From Caryophanales bacterium UBA3668 (lineage in GTDB: Bacteria; Bacillota_I; Bacilli_A; RFN20; CAG-826), in the NCBI GenBank assembly GCA_002373085.1, contig DFJP01000114.1, positions 1-9,558 of the forward strand: a stretch of 9,558 bases of DNA, in the 5' to 3' direction. Each line of letters opens with the position of its first letter. Positions within the stretch are counted from its first letter, which is position 1. The notes beneath the pieces were generated by a model. That model saw only the letters and a program-made list of their open reading frames with translations. It searched no databases and had not been told where the DNA came from. Below are positions 1 through 7,116 of this stretch, piece by piece. The translations under genes were made by a program, and so were the position numbers.

Positions 1-672
<672 letters not shown>

Positions 673-675
673 TAC

Positions 676-720
676 AAGTATTAAGAAAAAAAGAAAAATT
701 TCTTACTTTTTCTTATACTT
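676..720. repeat. A/T-rich imperfect inverted repeat upstream of eno
   Basis: The left arm (676-697) begins AAGTATTAAGAAAA and the right arm (699-720) is nearly its reverse complement, ending TTTTTCTTATACTT, with one or two bulges. The pairing is almost entirely A-T. It sits just upstream of the eno -10, over the -35 region. It is not a convincing recN terminator because on the minus strand the T-rich stretch lies inside the arm rather than after the stem. It could be an operator-like or bendable promoter element, or plain A/T-rich chance. Confidence 0.35.
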
Positions 721-758
721 TTTGAGAATTTTTGATGATTTTATGTATTTTTTGGTCC

Positions 759-2435
759 TTAAATGTTACTTAAGACCATTTCTTTAGCGTATTCTAGTTG
801 TTTTTCACTAACTTTGCCATCAGATATCATTAAAGCAATTTCATAGATTTTTTCATCTAATGAGAGCTCTTTGATAGATGTAAATGTACGGTTGCCTTTT
901 ACTTCTTTACTAATCTTAATGTGGGAGTTAGAAAGTGAGGCAACTTGTGGTAAATGAGTAATAGTGATGACTTGCGTATTTAAAGAGATTTCTTTAATTT
1001 TGAGCGCGACTTTTTGAGCGATTTCTCCACTTATACCAGTATCGATTTCATCAAAGATGACAGTGGAGATTTTTTGTGACTTAATGAATAAGACTTTAAT
1101 GGCGAGCATGATTCTACTCATTTCTCCACCAGAAACAACTTTGGATAATGGTTTTAATCCTTCTCCGATATTAGTCTCAATATAGAAATCAATATCATCG
1201 ATTCCATTTTCATTAAAGATAGATAGTGACAAATTGTTATCTTTCTTTTGAGTGTTAATGACAATTTTAAAGACTGATGATAACGATAAGTCTTTGAGAT
1301 TATTCATCAATTCTTTTTCAATGTTATGAGAGACTTCTTGTCTCACTTTACTAAGATTAAGCGCATAGCCATAAGTCTCATCATATTGAGCGGATAATTC
1401 ATCCCTTTTCTCTTTTAGAGAAATGTCTAAGTCTTCATTAGATTGAAGAAGCTTTTTTAAAGTTTCTTGATATTCGATTAATTCTTTTGTGTCTTTTCCG
1501 TATTTCTTTTTTAGCTGAGACAAAGAATTCTTTCTTTCAATAAGGTCATCTAAACGTTTTGGATCATAATCTAATCGATCAGTCTTTTTAATAAGATCTT
1601 CATAGATTGCTTCTAACTCATAGTAGTGGTCATTAATTTTTTCGTAGACTTCTACATATTCACTTTGATATTTAGAGAGTTTATTAATGTTTTCTTTAAT
1701 TGAATAGATATCGCTTAGAGAATCCTTTTCGATAATCTCTTTGCTCTCTTGGAGGAGTTCATAAATCTTATCGAAGTTATTAAGGAGTTCAATCTCTTCG
1801 TCGATTTCTATTTCCTCTCCCTCTTTTAAATCAAAAGAAGTGAGTTCTTTTAAAGCGTATTCATAAGAATCTCTTTTCGCTTTGATATCGTTAATTTGAT
1901 TCACTAAAGATTGGTATTCTTTTTCTTTTTCTTTGAGTTTCTCTAAAGAAGAAAGATAAATATCTTTATATTCGTTAATTAAATCGTATTTAAAACCATC
2001 AACAATGTCGAGGTAGTTCTCTTTATTGAGTAACTTAACCATATCAAATTGTTCATGGATATCAGCGAGATATTTAGCGATTATCTTAAGTTCGTTTAAA
2101 GAGATAACTTTTCCGTTAACACGAATGACATTTTTAGTGTTAGAGATAGTGCGGTTAACTTCAATTTTGTTATCGATGTGTTCAATATCTAGACTATCTA
2201 AATAAGCACTTAATCTTTTGTTATTAAAATAAAATAGGCCGGTAATGGTTGCTTTTTCTTCTCCGTTACGAATCATTTCAGAATTCGCTCTTTCTCCTAA
2301 TAGGAGAGAAATGGAATCGATAATTAAACTTTTACCAGCGCCAGTTTCGCCAGTTAAAACTGTTAATCCATTTTTAAAGGAGATATTGACATCTTCAATA
2401 ATTGCGAAGTTTTTAACTGATAAATTTATAAGCAT
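759..2435 (-). CDS. recN: DNA repair protein RecN
   Basis: RecN is an SMC-like ATPase of the cytoplasm and nucleoid that acts early in recombinational repair of double-strand breaks, bringing broken ends together. The 558 residues show the full architecture. An N-terminal ATPase lobe carries Walker A GETGAGKS (residues 29-36). A long charged heptad-rich middle, about 150-380, is the short coiled coil. A C-terminal lobe has the ABC signature VVSGGEMSR (SGGE from residue 435) and Walker B VIFDEIDTGISG (D462, E463), followed by the ITHLPQVAS motif. Length matches the family (about 550-570). Start ATG 2433-2435 gives the typical MLINLSVKNFAII opening. Its ribosome binding site is weak (AGGA about 12 bases upstream), so coupling to the upstream membrane-protein gene, 41 bases away on the same strand, is possible. 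In many Bacillota recN follows argR; here argR is not adjacent. Confidence 0.97.
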   Translation of the reverse strand: MLINLSVKNFAIIEDVNISFKNGLTVLTGETGAGKSLIIDSISLLLGERANSEMIRNGEEKATITGLFYFNNKRLSAYLDSLDIEHIDNKIEVNRTISNTKNVIRVNGKVISLNELKIIAKYLADIHEQFDMVKLLNKENYLDIVDGFKYDLINEYKDIYLSSLEKLKEKEKEYQSLVNQINDIKAKRDSYEYALKELTSFDLKEGEEIEIDEEIELLNNFDKIYELLQESKEIIEKDSLSDIYSIKENINKLSKYQSEYVEVYEKINDHYYELEAIYEDLIKKTDRLDYDPKRLDDLIERKNSLSQLKKKYGKDTKELIEYQETLKKLLQSNEDLDISLKEKRDELSAQYDETYGYALNLSKVRQEVSHNIEKELMNNLKDLSLSSVFKIVINTQKKDNNLSLSIFNENGIDDIDFYIETNIGEGLKPLSKVVSGGEMSRIMLAIKVLFIKSQKISTVIFDEIDTGISGEIAQKVALKIKEISLNTQVITITHLPQVASLSNSHIKISKEVKGNRTFTSIKELSLDEKIYEIALMISDGKVSEKQLEYAKEMVLSNI

Positions 2436-2476
2436 AAAAATATATTATCCTAATTTAGATAAACTAAATAGGAAAA

Positions 2477-2986
2477 TTAGAAATCTGAATCGATCATGTG
2501 AGCGACTTTATACGCTCCAATGTCGTTAATTAAAGAACTGACAAAGCCAACTAAAAGCATAATTGGAATGTTGACTAACATTGAAGCAAATGCTTTAGCA
2601 GGAGTGTCATATATTCCTAATATAAAATAATTAAATAATGTTAAAGCAGGAGTGATAGCCACATAATAAATCAAAGTAATGATAAGAGTGGCAAGTAAAC
2701 GATATGGCATATTTCCTGTATATGTATCGTTTCTAACGTGGAATAAAGCAGTGAACCATCTTCCGATTTTAGTAAGTGGAACAAACATTCCAACACACAT
2801 TGCAATAGTAAATCCGACTAAGAAGTTATAAAGCATATTAAGCCAGACAATACTATTAAAGTTAATAGTTAAAATACCTGATTCAAAGTTTGTTTGTCCG
2901 ATAATAGATGCTGCTAAACATAAGAAGAAGCAGACTGGGATATTGCAGATAAGACAATATACAAATGTAGCTAATTTTATTCTCAT
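2477..2986 (-). CDS. Uncharacterised four-helix integral membrane protein
   Basis: I do not recognise this 169-residue protein with certainty. It has four clear hydrophobic segments, at about residues 5-30, 46-71, 94-123 and 134-156. Between helices 2 and 3 is a short polar loop with basic residues (KIGRWFTALFHVRND), placing that loop and both termini inside by the positive-inside rule. The pattern of a glycine-containing second helix followed by FVPLTKIGRWF loosely recalls small DUF2798-like membrane proteins, but that is only an impression. It has no catalytic motif, signal peptidase site or transporter signature. The start ATG 2984-2986 is preceded by AAGG at a spacing of about five bases. 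It is the first gene of the minus-strand run and is followed after 41 bases by recN, so co-transcription with recN is likely. It could equally be an accessory gene unrelated to repair. Confidence 0.8.
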   Translation of the reverse strand: MRIKLATFVYCLICNIPVCFFLCLAASIIGQTNFESGILTINFNSIVWLNMLYNFLVGFTIAMCVGMFVPLTKIGRWFTALFHVRNDTYTGNMPYRLLATLIITLIYYVAITPALTLFNYFILGIYDTPAKAFASMLVNIPIMLLVGFVSSLINDIGAYKVAHMIDSDF

Positions 2987-3093
2987 AACTGCCTTATTCT
3001 ATATATTTAAAAATCTATTTGCAATAGGAATATCGCTATTAAATAAATAATTCTTTATTATTTAGTACTTTTTTTGTAACATTTTAACGAAGT
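2987..3093. promoter_or_regulatory. Divergent intergenic region with two A/T-rich palindromes
   Basis: These 107 bases must hold the starts of both divergent transcripts. Visible structure: an interrupted palindrome AATAG/CTATT (3023-3027 and 3036-3040), and a perfect eight-base inverted repeat TAAATAAT/ATTATTTA (3044-3051 and 3057-3064, five-base loop) followed on the plus strand by a run of seven T. On the minus strand, TTGCAA and TAGAAT are separated by 17 bases, a fair promoter, but it would start only a few bases before the membrane-protein ATG. On the plus strand I see no convincing -35/-10 pair. The HAD gene start has no clear Shine-Dalgarno sequence. Confidence 0.4.
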
Positions 3094-3723
3094 ATGAAAA
3101 GTTTTGATTATTATTTCTTTGATTTTGATGGCACATTAGTGGATTCATATGACTCATTAGAATATGTTTTTGAAGAAGCATATTCTTTAGTGGGCATCAC
3201 TGTCCCTAAAGGTTTCACTCTTCGACTTATGAGAGTCCCTCTATCCGTGGGATATAAAGAGCTTCACGCTCCTGAAACTGAAGAGGCATATAAGATTTTT
3301 GGAGAAGCGATTATTCGACTCCTTGATGATCCTCACGCTTTAAAGCTCACTAAGGTTTATAATGACACAATTGAAGTGCTTAATACTCTTAAAAAATCAG
3401 GCAAAAAATTAGGAATTGTTACTAGTAACAACCAAAAGCATGTTAGAGAAGTGTTGCATTACTTAGGTATCGATGAAAATATCTTTGAATTAATTGTCGG
3501 AAATAAAGAAGTTAAAAAACATAAACCAAATCCAGATCCAATTTATAAAGGAATGGAAATGCTTGGCCTTTCTGATAAGAGCAAGATTTGCTATGTCGGA
3601 GATGGGTTAGACGATATGAGATGTGCGGTTAATGCGGGAGTTACTCCAATATTAATTGACCGTCGAAATGAATACACAAATGAATGTGAAAACCTTATTA
3701 AAGGTTTAAAAGAACTCTTATAG
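3094..3723 (+). CDS. HAD-superfamily phosphatase (phosphoglycolate phosphatase/PpaX-like)
   Basis: This is a predicted cytoplasmic Mg-dependent hydrolase of small phosphorylated molecules. All four HAD motifs are present in 209 residues. Motif I is DFDGTLVDS, with nucleophile D10 and acid/base D12. Motif II is VTSNN (T110, S111). Motif III is K144 in HKPNPDPIY. Motif IV is GDGLDD (D170 and D174). The 90-odd residues between motifs I and II are helical, as in the C1 cap of the phosphoglycolate phosphatase and beta-phosphoglucomutase groups; the HKPNPDP motif favours the phosphatase group. The substrate cannot be read from the sequence. Start ATG 3094 places motif I at the usual distance from the N-terminus, but no good ribosome binding site precedes it. 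It opens the plus-strand cluster, and its TAG stop is followed immediately by the ATG of the next gene, so the two are translated together. Confidence 0.93.
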   Translation: MKSFDYYFFDFDGTLVDSYDSLEYVFEEAYSLVGITVPKGFTLRLMRVPLSVGYKELHAPETEEAYKIFGEAIIRLLDDPHALKLTKVYNDTIEVLNTLKKSGKKLGIVTSNNQKHVREVLHYLGIDENIFELIVGNKEVKKHKPNPDPIYKGMEMLGLSDKSKICYVGDGLDDMRCAVNAGVTPILIDRRNEYTNECENLIKGLKELL

Positions 3724-4503
3724 ATGGATAAAGATGAATTATTTGACCTCCACGAATTAGCGAGTTCAGGTCAACTTGATGCGATAAGTGAACTTGTAAA
3801 TAACTACTTACAAGCTCAAGACTATAAAAAAGCATTCTTAACCGCTCAAAGGTTTGAATTTTTCAAAAGCGCTCAAGGATATAAAACGCTTGGATATTTC
3901 TATCAAAAAGGAATCGGAACAGAAGTAGATTTAAACAAGGCAAAAGATTATTACGAAAAGAGTTTTGAATTAGGTGATATTACTTCTGGATACAATCTCG
4001 CTTTAATGGAAGTGAGAGATAAGAATTATCAAAAAGCAATTAAATACCTCACTAGTGGAGTAGAGGCAAATCACTTAAACTCTATTAGATTATTAGCCAA
4101 TCTCTATCTTAATGGAGATGGGTTATATCAAGATAAGGGAATCGCTATTTCTCTACTTGAAAAAGGGATGTCTTTAGGAGATAACAAGGTTCTTATTCAA
4201 TTAGCGAAAATCTATTATCTTGATAAAAATTATCAAGCAGCGAAAGAGTTATTTGAAAAAGGAAGTCAATTAGGTGACTTAGATTGCATCTATCATCTTG
4301 GACTATTTTACGCAAAAGGGTTAGGAGTTAGACAAGACTTCTCTCAAGCAGTGAAATATTACCAAATGGGTGCAAAGGAATTAGAGCCACGTTGTTTATA
4401 CAACTTGTCTCTATATTATCGAAATGGTGTTGTCGTTGAACAAAACATTGAACTAGCTAATAAGCTAGAAAATCAAGCCATAGAGAGAGGATTTAAAAAA
4501 TAA
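3724..4503 (+). CDS. Sel1-like repeat (SLR/TPR-type) protein
   Basis: This 259-residue protein is built almost entirely of helical-pair repeats of the Sel1/TPR class, which usually act as protein-protein scaffolds. Recognisable units start near residues 51, 87, 118, 154, 186 and 222. Typical ones read LGYFYQKGIGTEVDLNKAKD, LANLYLNGDGLYQD and LGLFYAKGLGVRQDFSQAVK, each ending in a short helix with ELGD or SLGD. The units at 87 and 154 are shorter and more TPR-like (KNYQKAIKYL, KNYQAAKELF), so full and short repeats alternate. There is no signal peptide or membrane segment, so it should be cytoplasmic. The ATG follows the upstream TAG stop with no gap, and there is no separate strong ribosome binding site, which implies translational coupling to the HAD gene. 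Partner and process are unknown; the downstream membrane protein with a cytoplasmic LRR is a candidate partner by position only. Confidence 0.9.
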   Translation: MDKDELFDLHELASSGQLDAISELVNNYLQAQDYKKAFLTAQRFEFFKSAQGYKTLGYFYQKGIGTEVDLNKAKDYYEKSFELGDITSGYNLALMEVRDKNYQKAIKYLTSGVEANHLNSIRLLANLYLNGDGLYQDKGIAISLLEKGMSLGDNKVLIQLAKIYYLDKNYQAAKELFEKGSQLGDLDCIYHLGLFYAKGLGVRQDFSQAVKYYQMGAKELEPRCLYNLSLYYRNGVVVEQNIELANKLENQAIERGFKK

Positions 4504-4552
4504 TTTATTAATTATTGATGGTATGTAATAATTTATAAAAGGTGAATACAGC

Positions 4553-5635
4553 ATGGCAAATACGAATTTAAGAAAAGTAAAAGAAGTTAACGGATGGAAG
4601 ATTAATCATCCACATAGTGGCGCAAATGTGTTTAATGTGTTTTTAACATTAATTCTTGCAGCAGTGCCTGTCGCTTTTGTATTCCTTCCTTTAGTCATCT
4701 TATTTGATATTTCTGATCCAAGTATCCACCCAAGCGTTTCCTTTAATGGAATTGGAATGGTGTCCTTTGTTGTTCACTATGTGATTTATCTTATTAATGG
4801 AACTGAAATCCCTGCTGAATACGCAATATTTGGTGCTCTAGCAGATCCTGCTTTTGCTGGTCAAATGTTTGCTCCAGCAATGCCATATTTATTCCTTGCC
4901 GCTGGTGGAATTTTAGCCATTATGACTATTCTTTCAGCTATTTTAGTCATCATTTTCTTAGTCTACCTTATCAAAGGATATTTAAAACATTCTGGAGTTA
5001 TCAAAGGATTTGCAGTTGCAGAATTCATTTTCTCACTACTTTTATCCATTATCTTCCTAGTTGAATACATGGGATTTGCTGGTTCAGAAGCTTCTACTGG
5101 TGGAACACATACATTATTTGTCTGGTGGCCACTTGCGGTTTCTGGCGGATATTTAGTGTTATTGATTATCATTTCCGTCGTTTATGCGGTTAACTTCCAA
5201 GATTCAATTCCTGAAACTGAACTTGAATATCATGATGAAGCACCAAGTGTGGAACATGTCTCTAAAGTTCACGAAGTTACTAAAGTAAAATACGAACAAA
5301 GTTCAGAACTTCCACCAAATCTTACTTCTATCGGTGGACATGCATTTGCTGAAAATCAAAACTTAATCGTCGCTAATATTCCTCTTGAAGTTTCTAAGAT
5401 TGGCAATAGTGCATTTGCTAATTGCTTAAACCTCAAGGTTGTCTCTATTCCAGAAACAGTAACTGAAATCGGTTTTAACTGCTTCTTCAACTGTGTTGCT
5501 CTTGAAAGAATTAACTATTCTGGCACCAAAGAAAATTGGAAAAAGATTAAACGTGGTAGCAATTGGCTTGCTAAAGCTGGTATCACAGAAGTCACTTGTG
5601 TTGATGGAGTTATCATTGTTAATCCATATCATTAA
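4553..5635 (+). CDS. Four-helix membrane protein with C-terminal BspA-type LRR (LRR_5) domain
   Basis: No gene name can be given. The first 215 residues carry strong hydrophobic segments at about 29-51, 112-140, 152-170 and 189-213, with a weaker one at 67-82. After a charged linker (216-250) comes a short leucine-rich domain of the BspA/LRR_5 type: about three units with the IGxxAFxxCxxL pattern near 260-330 (IGGHAFAENQNL, IGNSAFANCLNL, IGFNCFFNCVAL). It ends in the NYSGTKENWKKIKRGSNW motif that commonly closes LRR_5 arrays. Basic residues sit in the N-terminus and in the KGYLKHSGVIKG loop, predicting N-in, four helices and C-in, so the LRR would face the cytoplasm. It has no signal peptide. 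A good ribosome binding site (AAAGGTG, 4538-4544) precedes the ATG by eight bases. The stop overlaps the licD-type start by one base (TAATG), indicating co-translation. Confidence 0.88.
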   Translation: MANTNLRKVKEVNGWKINHPHSGANVFNVFLTLILAAVPVAFVFLPLVILFDISDPSIHPSVSFNGIGMVSFVVHYVIYLINGTEIPAEYAIFGALADPAFAGQMFAPAMPYLFLAAGGILAIMTILSAILVIIFLVYLIKGYLKHSGVIKGFAVAEFIFSLLLSIIFLVEYMGFAGSEASTGGTHTLFVWWPLAVSGGYLVLLIIISVVYAVNFQDSIPETELEYHDEAPSVEHVSKVHEVTKVKYEQSSELPPNLTSIGGHAFAENQNLIVANIPLEVSKIGNSAFANCLNLKVVSIPETVTEIGFNCFFNCVALERINYSGTKENWKKIKRGSNWLAKAGITEVTCVDGVIIVNPYH

Positions 5636-6519
5636 TGAATTATATTGAAGACCATGACCGATATATTATCGGTAAGAATAAACAAAAAGAAGAAATTGAT
5701 AATTTTCTTGTTCACGATGTGATTAAGAAAATTATTTTTGAAATTGACCGAATTTGTCGTAAGCATAATATCCCTTATGCGCTTAGCTTTGGTAGTGCGT
5801 TAGGACTTAATAATTATGGCGCTTTCATCCCATGGGATGATGATGGGGATATCGCTATTGATTATTTTGATTATGAAAGATTCGTTAACGCCCTTAATGA
5901 TGATTTAGGGGACGATTTCACATTTGACTGCGAATTAGTCAATCCAAGATATAACCCACTTATACCTGCTTTAAAAGTGAGATACAAACATTCACTCATT
6001 AAGGAGAAAAATCACCTTACTTTACCAGATCATTGCGATAACCAAGGTTTATTCGTAGATGTCTGTTTGTTTATGGGTGTTCCTAGCGAAAGAAAAGAAC
6101 ATGTTAAGTTACTTAAAATAGCTAAAAGAATTATGCCAATTTACGTTATTGCGGACGCTTTCTTACACATCAATCCTAAAGGAATGAGAAGAAAATTAAG
6201 AGAATATGAAAAAGAAGTAGCCACTAAATATAAAGATAGCGACTATGTCTCTCAAACAGTGATTATTCCATTCCAGGAATATCCAAAAAAATACGTCCAC
6301 TCTTTAGCGTTCCCTAAAGAAGTTATTTATCCGTTTAAAGAATATGAATTCTTTGACAAAAAAATCTATTCATTTAATAACATCGAAGAATTCTGCCGAC
6401 TTAGATATGGAGAACAATCGCTAAAAAAGATGGGAGAAGATGGCAAATATTTTGACCCACTTTCTAAAAAAGATAAGAAAAGCGGGCATGTATTACGCAT
6501 CGATATTTACAAAAAGTAA
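5635..6519 (+). CDS. LicD-family transferase
   Basis: LicD proteins belong to the nucleotidyltransferase fold and transfer phosphocholine, or in other subfamilies other phospho-linked groups, onto teichoic acids, lipopolysaccharide or capsule. The signature is clear: FGSALGLNNYGAFIPWDDDG, with G53, S54 and the metal-binding acidic cluster IPWDDDGD (residues 65-72), followed by DYFDYERF. The C-terminal YGEQ...H region matches the usual YGDYM...H element. The 294 residues are typical in length. No signal peptide or strong membrane helix is seen, so it should act at the cytoplasmic face on a lipid-linked or nascent polymer. The ATG overlaps the previous stop as TAATG, and there is no ribosome binding site at proper distance, so translation should be coupled to the LRR gene. 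No choline uptake or activation genes (licA, licB, licC) are visible here, so the transferred group cannot be assumed to be choline. Confidence 0.93.
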   Translation: MNYIEDHDRYIIGKNKQKEEIDNFLVHDVIKKIIFEIDRICRKHNIPYALSFGSALGLNNYGAFIPWDDDGDIAIDYFDYERFVNALNDDLGDDFTFDCELVNPRYNPLIPALKVRYKHSLIKEKNHLTLPDHCDNQGLFVDVCLFMGVPSERKEHVKLLKIAKRIMPIYVIADAFLHINPKGMRRKLREYEKEVATKYKDSDYVSQTVIIPFQEYPKKYVHSLAFPKEVIYPFKEYEFFDKKIYSFNNIEEFCRLRYGEQSLKKMGEDGKYFDPLSKKDKKSGHVLRIDIYKK

Positions 6520-6527
6520 AATACTTA

Positions 6528-6559
6528 TTGAAATAAATGTTATATTCAAATAATATAAT
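6528..6559 (+). promoter_or_regulatory. Candidate promoter of the rimP-nusA operon
   Basis: TTGAAA lies at 6528-6533. TAATAT (6551-6556) lies 17 bases after it, overlapping a perfect TATAAT at 6554-6559 (20-base spacing, too long). Either -10 predicts a start around 6562-6567. This is the only promoter-like pattern between the licD-type stop at 6519 and the rimP start, and it lies upstream of the terminator. Read-in from the licD cluster is an alternative source of transcripts. Confidence 0.5.
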
Positions 6560-6560
6560 T

Positions 6561-6602
6561 ATGCGTTTAGCGATAAACGTATCTTACTATAACTAAGTAA
6601 GA
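6561..6602 (+). promoter_or_regulatory. Two leader stem-loops upstream of the rimP terminator
   Basis: Stem-loop P1: CGTTTA (6564-6569), GNRA-type tetraloop GCGA, TAAACG (6574-6579), extendable by three pairs, one of them G-U, to 6561-6582. Stem-loop P2: TCTTACT (6582-6588), seven-base loop, AGTAAGA (6596-6602), a perfect seven-pair stem. The right arm of P2 shares bases 6599-6602 with the left arm of the following terminator, so P2 and the fully extended terminator stem cannot both form. The pairings are seen directly; a regulatory role is inferred. The sequence matches no riboswitch class I know. Confidence 0.55.
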
Positions 6603-6628
6603 GTGGCTCGTGCCACTCTTTGTTTTTT
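6599..6628 (+). terminator. Intrinsic terminator in the rimP leader (probable attenuator)
   Basis: A perfect nine-pair stem is formed by AAGAGTGGC (6599-6607) and GCCACTCTT (6612-6620) with a TCGT loop, followed by T-G-TTTTTT to 6628. The rimP ribosome binding site begins at the next base. Since no promoter fits in the 12 bases between the U-tract and the start codon, rimP-nusA transcripts must pass through this site. It may also end transcripts of the licD cluster. The single G interrupting the U-tract would weaken termination and could make it factor-responsive. Confidence 0.88.
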
Positions 6629-6634
6629 GAGGAG
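6629..6634 (+). promoter_or_regulatory. rimP ribosome binding site (decides the start)
   Basis: GAGGAG lies six bases before ATG 6641. An in-frame TTG at 6620 would lengthen the protein by seven residues, but it lies in the terminator stem and U-tract, upstream of this site, so ATG 6641 is the start. Confidence 0.88.
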
Positions 6635-6640
6635 ATATCT

Positions 6641-7099
6641 ATGGATTTAAACAAAATCAAAAATCTATTAGAAAAAAAGATTGAAGAATTAGGATTTGAA
6701 CCTATCTCTATTAATAGAAAAGTAGAGAAAGGTGATGTATTCCTCTCTATCGTCATTGATCGAGTTGCTCCAATTGATATGGACACAATCGTTAAAGTAT
6801 CTGGAGACTTATCTAGCTATTTAGATGAAATTGATGATAGTGAAGAAAAATATTTCCTCGATGTTTCTTCTTTAGGGGCAGAAAAACCTCTTAAAGTAGA
6901 AAACTTAAAAGACTACGTTGGAAGATTTATCCATGTCCATGTGAATAATGCGATTAATGGATTAAACATCTTCGAAGGTGACTTAGTGGAAGTTAATGAA
7001 GATTCTATTACTCTTACTTACAGAGAAAAAACAAGAGTAAAAACAGTGGTTATATTACTGAGTAATATATATAAAATTCGTTTAGCAATTAAATTTTAA
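6641..7099 (+). CDS. rimP: Ribosome maturation factor RimP
   Basis: RimP (YlxS/YhbC) binds the assembling 30S subunit in the cytoplasm and helps its maturation. The 152-residue product has the usual two domains. The N-terminal alpha/beta domain includes LGFEPISINRKVEKGDVFLS and IDRVAPIDMDTIVKVSGDLS, and ends in the hallmark FLDVSSLGAEKPLK (canonical form YxLEVSSPGxxRPL). The C-terminal SH3-like domain covers YVGRFIHVHV, the NIFEGDLVEVNEDSITL strand pair and a final NIYKIRLAIKF. The hallmark proline of SSPG is leucine here (SSLG). The start is ATG 6641 with GAGGAG six bases before it. It is the first gene of the rimP-nusA-rnpM-infB operon. Its stop codon overlaps the AAGGAG ahead of nusA, consistent with coupling. 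Its expression depends on read-through of the terminator just upstream. Confidence 0.95.
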   Translation: MDLNKIKNLLEKKIEELGFEPISINRKVEKGDVFLSIVIDRVAPIDMDTIVKVSGDLSSYLDEIDDSEEKYFLDVSSLGAEKPLKVENLKDYVGRFIHVHVNNAINGLNIFEGDLVEVNEDSITLTYREKTRVKTVVILLSNIYKIRLAIKF

Positions 7100-7116
7100 G
7101 GAGTGAAAAAATATTT

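Noticed and set aside
753..778. Hairpin TGGTC(C)TTAA / TTAAGACCA spanning the recN stop codon, considered as a recN terminator
   Set aside because: On the transcribed minus strand it is followed by a run of A, not T, so it lacks a U-tract.
4499..4516. Palindrome AATAATT-TATT-AATTATT at the end of the Sel1-repeat gene as a terminator
   Set aside because: The stem is only seven A-T pairs and no U-tract follows; it is better read as A/T-rich spacer sequence.
6561..6602. Known riboswitch or T-box in the rimP leader
   Set aside because: The leader is only about 80 bases, and I see no T-box sequence, specifier loop or recognisable riboswitch core.
6620..6640. Upstream TTG start for RimP
   Set aside because: It lies within the terminator stem and U-tract and upstream of the GAGGAG site; ATG 6641 has ideal spacing.
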